Source: an uncultured Anaeromyxobacter sp. (lineage in GTDB: Bacteria > Myxococcota > Myxococcia > Myxococcales > Anaeromyxobacteraceae). From it: 62,389 bases of DNA. Of the stretch, positions 1-8,373 are shown in pieces; positions within the stretch are counted from its first letter, which is position 1; the number at the start of each line of letters is the position of its first letter. The notes beneath the pieces were generated by a model. The model was not told the DNA's origin, did no database searches, and worked only from the letters and a program-made list of their open reading frames with translations. Where the stretch lies: assembly GCA_903855945.1 (NCBI GenBank), contig CAIOAK010000091.1, forward strand, positions 1-62,389, given 5' to 3'. The translations under genes and the position numbers were made by a program.

Positions 1-127
1 CAACAACAAGATCAAGGTGCTCCAGCGGCGAGCCTACGGGTATCGCGACGAGGACTACCTCAAGCTCAAGATCATCGCGGCGTTCCTGCCTCCGCTACCC
101 AGAAACGCGTCAAAAGGCCCACTGTGA
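1..127 (+). CDS. IS transposase, C-terminal fragment (ISL3-like)
   Basis: Only the last 41 codons lie in the window, read from base 2 to the TGA at 125-127. The residues NNKIKVLQRRAYGYRDEDYL resemble the C-terminal end of DDE transposases of the ISL3 (IS204/IS1001/IS1165) group, where an asparagine-asparagine-lysine-isoleucine-lysine stretch is followed by RRAYG. The family assignment is from memory of that signature. The gene is cut by the window edge. Its stop is only six bases from the next start codon and is in the same reading frame, so the right end of the element lies against, or within, the 5' region of the downstream peptidase gene. Confidence 0.7.
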   Translation, partial: NNKIKVLQRRAYGYRDEDYLKLKIIAAFLPPLPRNASKGPL

Positions 128-133
128 TCCGCG

Positions 134-2026
134 TTGACCCGGTTGTTCGAACCAGCCATCCAGGCCGCACGGGAGAAGATCGAGCAGTTCCGTTCCAGCC
201 CCTCGCTCCCGCGGGACGAGGCGCTCGGGCTGCTCGACGACGCCTTCGCCCTGCTCGGCAACGCCGCCGCCCATGCGAGCCTGCTGCGCAACGTCCACCC
301 CTCGGCCGAGGTGCGCGAGGCGGCCGAGCGGGACGAGCAGGAGCTCGACGCCTGCCAGACCGAGCTCTCCCTCGACCGCGGGCTCTACCAGGCGCTCGAA
401 CGGGTGGACCTGTCCGGCGCCGACCCGGTCACGCTGTGGATGGTGGAGCGGAGCCTGCGCGAGTTCCGGCGCGCCGGCGTGGACCGGGACGACGCCACGC
501 GCGCCCGCGTCCGGGAGCTGCGCGAGGAGCTGGTGCGCATCGGGCAGGAGTTCTCCCGGAACGTCCGGGACGACGTGAAGGAGCTGCGGGTCGATCCCGC
601 CGAGCTCGTGGGGCTGCCGCCGGACTGGCTCGCGTCGCGGCGGCCGGGCGAGGACGGCAAGATCGCCGTCACCACCGACCCCACCGACTACGTGCCGGTC
701 GTGACCTGGGCCGAGAGCGGCTCGGTCCGGGAGCGGCTCTGGCGGCTGCAGCGGCAGCGGGCCCATCCGCAGAACCTCGAGGTCCTCGGCCGGATGCTCT
801 CCCGCCGCGCCGAGCTGGCGCGGCTGCTCGGCCACCCGAACTGGGCCTCCTACGCCACCGAGGACAAGATGATCGGGGGCGAGGCGGAGGCGGTCGCCTT
901 CGTGGAGCGCATCGCCGCCGCCGCCGGCCCGCGCATGGAGCGGGACGCCGACGCGCTGCTCGAGCGGAAGCGACGAGACCTGCCCGGGGCCGAGCGGGTC
1001 CATCCCTGGGACTCGGCCTTCTACTCCGAGAAGATCAAGGCGGAGCGGTTCGGCGCCGACGCCCGCGGCGCGCGCTCCTACCTCGAGTACCGGGCCGTCC
1101 GCGACGGGGTGCTCGCGCTCACCGGTGCGCTCTTCGGCATCACCTACCGCCCGGTGGTGGTCCCGGACGCCTGGCACCCGGAGGTGGAGACCTACGACGT
1201 GCTGGAGGGGGAGCGGCCGCTCGGTCGCATCTGGCTCGACATGCACCCGCGCGAGGGCAAGTACCGCCACTTCGCCCAGTTCACCCGCGTGAACGGCCAG
1301 GCCGGGCGGAGGCTGCCCGAGGGGGTGCTGGTCTGCAACTTCCCTCGCCCCGGCGAGGCGCCGGCGCTGCTCGACCTCTCCGAGGTGCGCACCCTCCTCC
1401 ACGAGTTCGGCCACCTGCTCCACCACATCCTCGGCGGCCACACCCGCTGGGCGGCCCACTCCGGCGTGGCCACCGAGTGGGACTTCGTGGAGGCCCCGTC
1501 CCAGCTGCTCGAGGAGTGGGTGCGCGACCCCGCCGTGCTGCGCCGGTTCGCGCGCCACGTCGAGACGGGCGAGCCCATCCCGGCCGAGCTCGTCCTGAAG
1601 CTCGAGGCCTCGGAGGAGTTCGGCAAGGGGCTCACCGTGCGCCAGCAGATGTGGTACGCGGCGGTGAGCCTGGAGCTGCACCGGCGCGATCCCGCGGGGC
1701 TCGACACCACCGCGCTCGTGGCCGAGCTGATGGAGCGCTACACGCCGTTCCGGCACGTGCCCGACACCTTCTTCCACGAGTCGTTCGGCCACCTCGACGG
1801 CTACTCGGCCCTTTACTACACGTACATGTGGTCGCTCGTGATCGCGAAGGACCTCTTCTCCCCGTTCCAGGAGGAGGGGCTGCTCGCGACGGGTCCGGCG
1901 CACCGCTACCGGCGTGCCATCCTGGAGCCGGGAGGATCGAAGCCGGCCCGGGAACTCGTGAAGGACTTCCTCGGGCGCGAGTCCAGCTTCGCCCCCTTCG
2001 AGCGCTGGCTCTCCTCGGGAGAGTGA
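134..2026 (+). CDS. M3-family zinc oligopeptidase (thimet/oligopeptidase type)
   Basis: This is a predicted cytoplasmic zinc metallopeptidase that cleaves short peptides. The HExxH site is at residues 423-427 (HEFGH), followed about 25 residues later by the FVEAPSQ segment whose glutamate is the third zinc ligand in the M3 family. The late GYSALYYTYMWS segment is also typical of the family. The start used is TTG at 134; a second in-frame TTG lies at 143, and no Shine-Dalgarno sequence is visible. At 630 residues it is slightly short for the family, and the similarity begins immediately after an IS transposase fragment. The native N-terminus or promoter may therefore have been lost. The stop overlaps the following permease start as GTGA. 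Confidence 0.85.
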   Translation: MTRLFEPAIQAAREKIEQFRSSPSLPRDEALGLLDDAFALLGNAAAHASLLRNVHPSAEVREAAERDEQELDACQTELSLDRGLYQALERVDLSGADPVTLWMVERSLREFRRAGVDRDDATRARVRELREELVRIGQEFSRNVRDDVKELRVDPAELVGLPPDWLASRRPGEDGKIAVTTDPTDYVPVVTWAESGSVRERLWRLQRQRAHPQNLEVLGRMLSRRAELARLLGHPNWASYATEDKMIGGEAEAVAFVERIAAAAGPRMERDADALLERKRRDLPGAERVHPWDSAFYSEKIKAERFGADARGARSYLEYRAVRDGVLALTGALFGITYRPVVVPDAWHPEVETYDVLEGERPLGRIWLDMHPREGKYRHFAQFTRVNGQAGRRLPEGVLVCNFPRPGEAPALLDLSEVRTLLHEFGHLLHHILGGHTRWAAHSGVATEWDFVEAPSQLLEEWVRDPAVLRRFARHVETGEPIPAELVLKLEASEEFGKGLTVRQQMWYAAVSLELHRRDPAGLDTTALVAELMERYTPFRHVPDTFFHESFGHLDGYSALYYTYMWSLVIAKDLFSPFQEEGLLATGPAHRYRRAILEPGGSKPARELVKDFLGRESSFAPFERWLSSGE

Positions 2027-2829
2027 CCGCCGTGCTGCGCACGCTGCGGGCCTCGCCCACGCTGCTCCGGGTGGGCTTCTCCGAGGCGGTGGCCTACCGG
2101 GCCGAGTTCCTGGTGTGGCTGCTCTCCACCAACATGCCGCTCGTCATGCTGGCGCTCTGGAGCGCGGTGGCGCGCGACGGGCCGGTGGGGCGGTTCCGGC
2201 AGGCCGACTTCGCCGCCTACTACCTGGCGGCGCTGGTGGTCCGTCTCATGACCGGGGCCTGGGTGGTCTGGGAGATGAACTTCGAGATCCGGCAGGGCAC
2301 GCTCGCCTTCCGGCTGCTGCGGCCGGTCCACCCGCTCGTGGCCTACGCCGCCGAGAACGTGGCGGCCATGCCGGTTCGGCTCGCCATCTCGCTGCCGGTG
2401 GCCCTCGTCTCCCTGTGGGTGCTCGGCGGCCAGCACGTCACCCACGACCCGCTGCTGCTCGCCCTCTTCCCGGTGACGGTCTTCGCGGCCTGGCTCATCA
2501 CCTACCTCGCGATGGCGGCGGTGGGCTGCCTCGCCTTCTGGCTCGAGTCGGCCACCTCCCTCTTCGACGTGTGGCTCGGACTCTTCGGCATCTTCTCGGG
2601 ATACCTGGTCCCGCTCGAGCTCTATCCACGCTGGGTGGAGCAGGTCTCCTGGTTCCTGCCCTTCCGCTACATGCTGGCCTTCCCGGTGGAGCTCGTCACC
2701 GGCGGCCTCTCCCGCTCCCAGGCGTTCGCGCAGCTGGCGGCCCAGTGGGGCTTCGTGCTGCTCTTGCTCGCCGTCGCCTCCGGGATGTGGCGGCTCGGCG
2801 TGCGCCGCTTCGCCGCCCTCGGCGGATAG
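2023..2829 (+). CDS. ABC-2 type permease (DUF990 family), first of pair
   Basis: This is an inner-membrane permease of about 268 residues with six hydrophobic segments. The overall pattern (a YRAEFLVWLLSTN-type N-terminus, then IRQGTLAFRLLRP after the second segment) matches ABC-2 permeases of the DUF990 type. These usually occur as two permease genes plus one ATPase gene. GTG 2023 overlaps the upstream stop (GTGA); GTG 2032 is an alternative. A second permease follows after 12 bases, so the two probably form a heterodimeric channel. The likely ATPase is not adjacent but is encoded on the opposite strand at 13429-14424. The substrate cannot be read from the sequence. Confidence 0.8.
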   Translation: MTAVLRTLRASPTLLRVGFSEAVAYRAEFLVWLLSTNMPLVMLALWSAVARDGPVGRFRQADFAAYYLAALVVRLMTGAWVVWEMNFEIRQGTLAFRLLRPVHPLVAYAAENVAAMPVRLAISLPVALVSLWVLGGQHVTHDPLLLALFPVTVFAAWLITYLAMAAVGCLAFWLESATSLFDVWLGLFGIFSGYLVPLELYPRWVEQVSWFLPFRYMLAFPVELVTGGLSRSQAFAQLAAQWGFVLLLLAVASGMWRLGVRRFAALGG

Positions 2830-2841
2830 GGGACCGGGACC

Positions 2842-3630
2842 GTGCTCCGCCACCTCCGACTCCTCGCCGTCCAGTTCCGCGCGTCGCTCCAGACGTCGAT
2901 GCAGTACCGCGCCGACTTCCTCGTGCAGGGGGCCATGTCCTTCTTCTGGATGGCCTGGGCGGTGGTGCCGCTGCTCGTCGTCTACGGGAAGCGGCAGAGC
3001 GTGGCGGGCTGGACGCTCGACGAGGCGCTCGTGGTCCTGGGCTGGTTCCTCGCCATGAAGGGGCTGCTGGAGGGGGCGGTGAACCCGTCGCTCGCCAGCG
3101 TGGTCGAGCACATCCGCAAGGGCACGCTCGACTTCATCCTGCTGAAGCCCGCCGACGCCCAGTTCCTCGTCTCCACCGCCAAGTTCGCCCCCTGGCACGT
3201 GGTGGACCTCGTCGCCGGGTTCGGGGTCATCGTCTGGGCCCTCTCGCGGCTCGGGCGCGTCCCCGGTCCGGCCGAGGTGGGGGCGGCGCTGCTGCTCACG
3301 GCCTGCGCCGTGGCGGTGCTCTACTCGCTCTGGATCCTGGTGGTCTCGGCGGCCTTCTTCGTCGTGAAGGTGGACAACCTCTCCTTCCTCTTCCTCTCCA
3401 TCTTCGACGCGGCCCGCTGGCCGGCGTCGGTCTTCACCGGCTTCTGGCGCGTCGTCTTCACGGTGGTCATCCCGCTCGCGCTCATGACCACCTTCCCGGC
3501 CGAGGCGCTGCTCGGGCGCATCCCCCCCGGGACGCTGGTGGGGGCGGTGGCCGGCTCGCTCGCCTTCGTCGCCGCCTCGCGCGTGGTCTGGACGAGGGCC
3601 ATCGCGCGGTATACCTCTGCCTCGTCGTAG
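2842..3630 (+). CDS. ABC-2 type permease (DUF990 family), second of pair
   Basis: This is a 262-residue inner-membrane protein with about six transmembrane segments. It is similar in plan to the preceding gene: an N-terminal MQYRADFLVQG segment and an HIRKGTLDFILLKP segment, the counterpart of IRQGTLAFRLLRP in its neighbour. The start is GTG at 2842. It is the second half of a presumed two-permease export channel. Two permease genes with no ATPase beside them is unusual for this family. The ABC ATPase at 13429-14424 is of the subtype normally paired with such permeases, which makes it the best candidate partner. Substrate unknown. Confidence 0.8.
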   Translation: MLRHLRLLAVQFRASLQTSMQYRADFLVQGAMSFFWMAWAVVPLLVVYGKRQSVAGWTLDEALVVLGWFLAMKGLLEGAVNPSLASVVEHIRKGTLDFILLKPADAQFLVSTAKFAPWHVVDLVAGFGVIVWALSRLGRVPGPAEVGAALLLTACAVAVLYSLWILVVSAAFFVVKVDNLSFLFLSIFDAARWPASVFTGFWRVVFTVVIPLALMTTFPAEALLGRIPPGTLVGAVAGSLAFVAASRVVWTRAIARYTSASS

Positions 3631-3657
3631 GCCGGGGACCGGGGTTCGGAGGAAGGC

Positions 3658-5556
3658 ATGAAGCTCGACAGCCAGACGGTGGGACGCGCCGCGCCCTGGC
3701 TGGGGCTCGTCCTGCTGCTCGCCGTCACCGCGGTGGCCTACCAGCCGTCACTCGACGGCGGGTTCAACCTGGACGACGACCGCGTGGTCACCTGGAACCC
3801 GGAGCTCCGGCGCCCCGACGCGATGCTCCTGCCCGGCCTCCGGGAGATGATCGGCACCGGCCGGCCGCTCACCTCGGTGACCCTGGCCTACGACCTCCGG
3901 GACGGGCTCGACCCTCGCCGGTTCCACCGGACCGGCCTTCTCCTGCACCTGCTCGCGACGGCCACGGTCTTCCTCTTCCTGCGCCGGCTGCTCCGCCGGG
4001 TGGGTCACGCGCGGGCCGCGGGGGTGGCGCTCGTGGTCACCGCCCTCTTCGCGCTCCACCCCATCCAGATGGAGTCGGCGGCCTACGTCTCCCAGCGCGC
4101 GGAGGTGCTCTCGGCCATCCTGTACCTCGGGACGCTCCTCCTCCTCGACGCGGCTGCGAGGCGCGCCTGGAACTGGAAGGGGCTCGTCGCCTGGGCCGGA
4201 GGCGTCGTGGGCTGGATCTTCGCCATGGCGGCGAAGGCCGTCGCCATGAGCCTCCCCGGTGCGTTCGTGGCCGAGGAGCTGGTCCTCGCGCCCTCCGGGG
4301 AGCGGGGCTGGGGCGCGGCCCGACGCCGGGGGCTGCGCGCCGTCCTGCTCTCCCTGCCGATCGCCGGGCTCGTCGCCTGGAGCGCGACGCTCCAGTTCGC
4401 GGCGTTCGAGGCCATGCCCTCGGCCGGGGCGGGATTCACGGCCACCTCCTTCTCCCCGTGGCAGTACCTGCTCACCCAGCTCCGGGTGCAGTGGCTCTAC
4501 CTCCGGCTGCTCGCCTGGCCGTCCGCCCTCTCCATCGACCGGCCGTACACGGCCAGCCAGGGGCTCGACGCGCCATCGGTGGCGGCGGCCCTGGGTGTGG
4601 CGGCGCTCGTGGCGCTCGCCTTCTGGCTCTGGTCCCGCGCGGAGCGGAGCGACCGGGATGCGCCGGCGCCTCGCCTGGCCGCCTTCGGGATCTTCTTCTG
4701 GTTCATCGTCCTCTCCCCGACCTCCAGCGTGGTCCCGGTCCTGGACCTGGCGGTCGAGCACCGGGTCTACCTGGCGTCGCTCGGGCCGTTCCTCGCGCTC
4801 GGGGTGGCGGTGGACGCGCTCCTCTTCGGGCGGCTCGCCCCCCGCGCGGCCCGGATGGCGGCTGCGGCGCTGACCCTCGCGCTGCTCCTGCCGCTCGGGC
4901 TCACCCTCGCGTCCCGGGCGGAGGCCTGGAGCTCGTCGCTGGGGATCTGGCGGGAGGCCTACGCGCTCGACCCCGGGAGCGAGCGGATCGTCGTCAACCT
5001 CGCCATCGCGCTCCGGAGGTCCGGCGACATCCCGGGGGCGGAGGCCACCTTCCAGAAGGCCTGGGGGGTCGTGCGGAAGCCGCACGGAGTGGTTTCACTA
5101 TCAGTGAATCACGGTTCCCTCCTCATCGACCTGGGGCGCCCGGCCGAGGCGCTCGTGATCCTGGACCGGGGGGTGCCCTACGCACCGTCGGAGCCGGGCC
5201 TGCGGGCCAACCGGGCCACCGCGCTCGGGATGCTGAACCGGAACGACGAGGCGATCGTGGACGCGCGCATCGCCGCCACCACCGAGCCGTCCAATCCGCT
5301 CTTCCGCGCCACCTACGGCGTGGCGCTCCTCGCCGGCGGGGACCTGAACGGGTCCCTCCGGGAGTTCGGCGCCGCCGAGGCGCTCGACCCGGGGAATCCC
5401 TTCTACCCGGTCACCGCCGGCATCGCGCTCGAGACCACGGGGCGGAGGGACGAGGCCTGCGCCACCTACCGGCGGGCCCGCGCGACGACGAAGTTCCTGC
5501 CGCTCCCCCGGGACGCAGCGGCGCGGGCGGCGCAGCTCGGCTGCCCGATCGAGTAG
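3658..5556 (+). CDS. TMTC-like membrane protein with C-terminal TPRs (paralog 1)
   Basis: This 632-residue polytopic membrane protein has about ten transmembrane segments followed by TPR-like repeats (residues ~440-625). The Asp-rich NLDDD (37-41) at the end of the first membrane segment and the HPIQMESAAYVSQRAEVLS segment match the bacterial TMTC/GT-C-like group. Eukaryotic members of that group are protein O-mannosyltransferases; whether this protein is a glycosyltransferase is inference. ATG 3658 is preceded by GGAGGAAGGC, a good ribosome binding site. It is followed after nine bases by a close paralog, a clear tandem duplication. One TPR segment contains a perfect copy of the TTCACT-N3-AGTGAA palindrome, which paralog 2 lacks. 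Confidence 0.75.
   Translation: MKLDSQTVGRAAPWLGLVLLLAVTAVAYQPSLDGGFNLDDDRVVTWNPELRRPDAMLLPGLREMIGTGRPLTSVTLAYDLRDGLDPRRFHRTGLLLHLLATATVFLFLRRLLRRVGHARAAGVALVVTALFALHPIQMESAAYVSQRAEVLSAILYLGTLLLLDAAARRAWNWKGLVAWAGGVVGWIFAMAAKAVAMSLPGAFVAEELVLAPSGERGWGAARRRGLRAVLLSLPIAGLVAWSATLQFAAFEAMPSAGAGFTATSFSPWQYLLTQLRVQWLYLRLLAWPSALSIDRPYTASQGLDAPSVAAALGVAALVALAFWLWSRAERSDRDAPAPRLAAFGIFFWFIVLSPTSSVVPVLDLAVEHRVYLASLGPFLALGVAVDALLFGRLAPRAARMAAAALTLALLLPLGLTLASRAEAWSSSLGIWREAYALDPGSERIVVNLAIALRRSGDIPGAEATFQKAWGVVRKPHGVVSLSVNHGSLLIDLGRPAEALVILDRGVPYAPSEPGLRANRATALGMLNRNDEAIVDARIAATTEPSNPLFRATYGVALLAGGDLNGSLREFGAAEALDPGNPFYPVTAGIALETTGRRDEACATYRRARATTKFLPLPRDAAARAAQLGCPIE
5094..5108. repeat. Dispersed palindrome TTCACT-N3-AGTGAA (perfect copy)
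   Basis: TTCACT ATC AGTGAA matches all 12 fixed positions. It lies inside the coding region of TMTC-like paralog 1 (encoding SLSVN). The aligned part of paralog 2 reads differently and is G+C-rich. It is one of eight sites described in the findings. Confidence 0.6.
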
Positions 5557-5565
5557 GGGAATGGC

Positions 5566-7443
5566 ATGAGACGCGCCGCGCCCTGGCTCTCGCTCGCCGC
5601 GATCCTCGCCGTGACGGCGTTCGCCTACGCCCCGTCGCTCGACGGCGCCTTCGTGCTCGACGACGGCCCCAGCGTCGAGCGGAACATGGCGCTCCGGGCC
5701 CCGGACGCGCTGCTCCTCCCGCCGCTGCCCGGGATGCTCGGCACGGGTCGCCCGCTCACCGATGTCACCTACGCCCTCGACCTCCGGGCGGCGGGTCCGG
5801 ATCCCCGTCGGTTCCACCGGACCGGGCTCCTCCTGCACCTCCTCGCGACCGCACTCGCCTTCGCCTTCCTGCGCCGCATCCTCGCCCGGGTCGGCTACCC
5901 GCGCCCCGCGCCGGTGGCCCTCGTCGTGGCCGCGATCTTCGCGCTCCACCCGATCCAGGCCGAGTCGGTCGCCTACGTCTCGCAGCGGGCCGAGGTGCTC
6001 TCGTCGGCGCTCTACCTCGCCTCGCTGCTCCTCCTCGACCTCGCGGCGGCGCGCTTCCTGGCCTGGCCCGGAGTCGTCGCCTGGGCGGGCGGGGTCGTCG
6101 GCTGGGTGCTCGCCATGGGCGCGAAGGCCATCGCCATCACCCAGCCGGCCGCGTTCCTGCTCGACCAGGCGGTGCTGGCGCCGGTCGGCGAGCGCGGGGG
6201 GAAGGCGGCCGTGCGCCGGGTGGGCCGCGCGCTCCTCCTCGCGTCGCCGATCCTCCTGCTCTCGGCCTGGAGCGCTTCTCTACAGTTCACCTCGTTCGCA
6301 GCCGCCCCGGCGGGCGGGGTCGGGTTCACGGCGACGAAGCTCTCCCCCTGGATGTACCTCCTCACGCAGTTCCGGGTTCAGTGGCTCTACTTGAAGCTGC
6401 TCGCCTGGCCGCGGGGCTTCGCCTTCGACCGGGGATTCGAGGCCAGCCAGGGGCTCGATCCGGCGACGGTCCTGGCCGGGGCCGGGCTGCTCGGGCTCCT
6501 GGCGCTCGCGCTCTGGCTGTGGCGGCGCGCGGAGCGGGGGGCGGGCGACGCGGCGGCGGCGCGTCTCGCCGCCTTCGGCATCCTCTTCTGGCTCGTCGTG
6601 ATCTCCCCCACCTCGAGCGTCGTACCGGTGCTCGACCTGGCGGTGGAGCACCGGGCCTACCTGGCATCGCTCGGCCCGTTCCTCGCGGTCACGGTCGCCG
6701 TGGACGCGCTCCTGCGCCGGTGGCTCGGGTCCCGGGCGCAGGCTGCGGCGGTCGGCGTGGCCCTCGTGGTCCTGGGGATCCTGGGCATCTCGGTGCGCGG
6801 CCGCGCGGAGACGTGGGGCTCCACCGTCACCCTGCTCCGGGAGGCGAGCGCGGCCACGCCCGACAGCGTCCGGATCCTGACCAACCTCGCCATCGCACTT
6901 CGACAGAAGGGGGACATGGCCGGCGCCGAGGCCGAGTTCCGGAAGGCCTGGGGCGTCGCACGGCAGGACAACCACGTGGCGGGGGTGGCCCGGAACCTCG
7001 GCGCGCTGCTCATCGACACGGGGCGAGGAGCCGAGGCCATCGCCATCCTCGACCGGGGGCTCCAGGCCTCGCCCGAGGATGCCGTGCTCCGGGTGAACCG
7101 TTCGGTGGCGCTGGGGATGCTGGGGCGGTATCCGGAGTCGCTCGAGGAGGCGCGCCACGCCGCCGCGACGAATCCGGGCAACCCGGTCGCCCGGAACAAC
7201 CTGGGGGTGGCGCTCTGCGCGGTGGGGGACCTGCCGGCTGGCATGGGCGAGTTCCGCGCCGCCGAGGGGCTCGACCCGGGGAATCCGACATTCCCGGTCA
7301 CGGCGGCGATCGCACTCTCCCGGCTGGGACGCCGGGAGGAGGCCTGCGACACGTTCCGCCGGGCGCGGGCCGCCACACGAATCCTGCCGATGCCTCGCAA
7401 CGGCGTGCAGGTCGCCGCGCAGCTCGGCTGCCCGATCGAGTAG
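5566..7443 (+). CDS. TMTC-like membrane protein with C-terminal TPRs (paralog 2)
   Basis: This 625-residue membrane protein is collinear with the preceding gene: LDD (31-33) after the first membrane segment, HPIQAESVAYVSQRAEVLSS, an SPTSSVVPVLDLAVEHR block, then a TPR tail ending in the same QLGCPIE. The shared ends show recent tandem duplication. The start is ATG 5566, nine bases after the upstream stop, so co-transcription is likely. The most probable role is in membrane-linked glycan or glycoprotein assembly, by analogy with TMTC/GT-C proteins. No substrate is indicated, and the two copies may act on different acceptors. Confidence 0.75.
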   Translation: MRRAAPWLSLAAILAVTAFAYAPSLDGAFVLDDGPSVERNMALRAPDALLLPPLPGMLGTGRPLTDVTYALDLRAAGPDPRRFHRTGLLLHLLATALAFAFLRRILARVGYPRPAPVALVVAAIFALHPIQAESVAYVSQRAEVLSSALYLASLLLLDLAAARFLAWPGVVAWAGGVVGWVLAMGAKAIAITQPAAFLLDQAVLAPVGERGGKAAVRRVGRALLLASPILLLSAWSASLQFTSFAAAPAGGVGFTATKLSPWMYLLTQFRVQWLYLKLLAWPRGFAFDRGFEASQGLDPATVLAGAGLLGLLALALWLWRRAERGAGDAAAARLAAFGILFWLVVISPTSSVVPVLDLAVEHRAYLASLGPFLAVTVAVDALLRRWLGSRAQAAAVGVALVVLGILGISVRGRAETWGSTVTLLREASAATPDSVRILTNLAIALRQKGDMAGAEAEFRKAWGVARQDNHVAGVARNLGALLIDTGRGAEAIAILDRGLQASPEDAVLRVNRSVALGMLGRYPESLEEARHAAATNPGNPVARNNLGVALCAVGDLPAGMGEFRAAEGLDPGNPTFPVTAAIALSRLGRREEACDTFRRARAATRILPMPRNGVQVAAQLGCPIE

Positions 7444-7453
7444 GCTCGGACGC

Positions 7454-8371
7454 GTGCTCCGCCTCACCTTCCTCGGCACCTCGGGTGCCATGCCCACCGC
7501 CGCCCGCAACCTCTCCGGGCTGTCGGTTCGCCACGGGCGGGAGCACTACCTCCTCGACTGCGGGGAGGGCACCCAGCGCCAGATGATCCGGTACGGCACC
7601 GGCTTCGACGTCACCGCCATCTGCTTCACCCACTTCCACGCCGACCACTACATCGGCGCCATCGGCTTCGTCCGCACGCTCTCGATGCTGGGGCGGGAGC
7701 GTCCGCTCGACGTCTACGGTCCCGCCCCGGCGCGCGCCTTCCTCCAGGGGCTGCTGCTCGGCGGCACCGACCCGCTCTCGTTCGAGATCCGCATCCACGA
7801 GGTGAGGCCCGGCGACGCCATCCGGCGCGACGGAGCGACGCTCCTCCCGTGGGCGACGCAGCACCGGATCACCTCGGTGGGCTGGGTTCTGCAGGAGGAC
7901 GCGCGGCCGGGCCGGTTCCATCCGGAGCGGGCCCGGGAGGCCGGCGTTCCCGAGGGGGAGCTCTGGGGAGAGCTGCAGCACGGGCGCCCGGTGACCCTGC
8001 CGGGCGGACGGGTGGTGGAGCCGGCGTCCATCGTCGAGCCGCTTCGCCGGGGGCGCCGCGTGGCGGTCACCGGGGACACGCGGCCTTGCCCGGCGACGCC
8101 CGAGGCCACCCGCGGGTCCGACCTGCTCGTGCACGAGTGCACCTTCGGCGACGGGGAGGCCGCCCGGGCCATCGAGACCACCCACTCCACGGCGCGGGAG
8201 GCCGGACGGATGGCGCGCGAGGCGGGAGCGGCCCGTCTCGTCCTCACCCACCTCTCCACCCGCTACGACACCGACCCGGGGACGCTGCTCGCGCAGGCCA
8301 CCGAGGAGTTCGCGGGGCCCGTGGAGGTGGCGCGGGACGGGATGGTCGTCGAGATGCCGCACGCGGAGTGA
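7454..8371 (+). CDS. rnz: Ribonuclease Z (tRNA 3' endonuclease)
   Basis: This is a metallo-beta-lactamase-fold ribonuclease of 305 residues, the usual length for bacterial RNase Z, which trims tRNA 3' trailers. The zinc-binding motif HFHADH is at residues 60-65. The N-terminal LGTSGAMPTAARN and the LLDCGEGTQRQM segment (33-44) are diagnostic of the family. Further metal ligands are seen in VTGDTRP and the late LTHLSTRY. The start is GTG 7454, ten bases after the upstream TMTC gene. The stop is almost contiguous with the next gene, an rRNA/mitoribosome-type methyltransferase, so two RNA-metabolism genes are paired. Confidence 0.92.
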   Translation: MLRLTFLGTSGAMPTAARNLSGLSVRHGREHYLLDCGEGTQRQMIRYGTGFDVTAICFTHFHADHYIGAIGFVRTLSMLGRERPLDVYGPAPARAFLQGLLLGGTDPLSFEIRIHEVRPGDAIRRDGATLLPWATQHRITSVGWVLQEDARPGRFHPERAREAGVPEGELWGELQHGRPVTLPGGRVVEPASIVEPLRRGRRVAVTGDTRPCPATPEATRGSDLLVHECTFGDGEAARAIETTHSTAREAGRMAREAGAARLVLTHLSTRYDTDPGTLLAQATEEFAGPVEVARDGMVVEMPHAE

Positions 8372-8373
8372 AT

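Noticed and set aside
1280-1293. TTCACC-CG-CGTGAA palindrome in the M3 peptidase gene
   Set aside because: The spacing is one base shorter than in the dispersed motif, and the sequence is explained by normal G+C-rich codons (FTRVN). It was not counted.
110-1903. Very long open frames on the opposite strand of the M3 gene, and similar frames elsewhere (e.g. 8263-10653, 17914-20490)
   Set aside because: They are shadows of G+C-rich genes: they lack family similarity, have Arg/Gly/Pro-rich composition and oppose well-supported genes.
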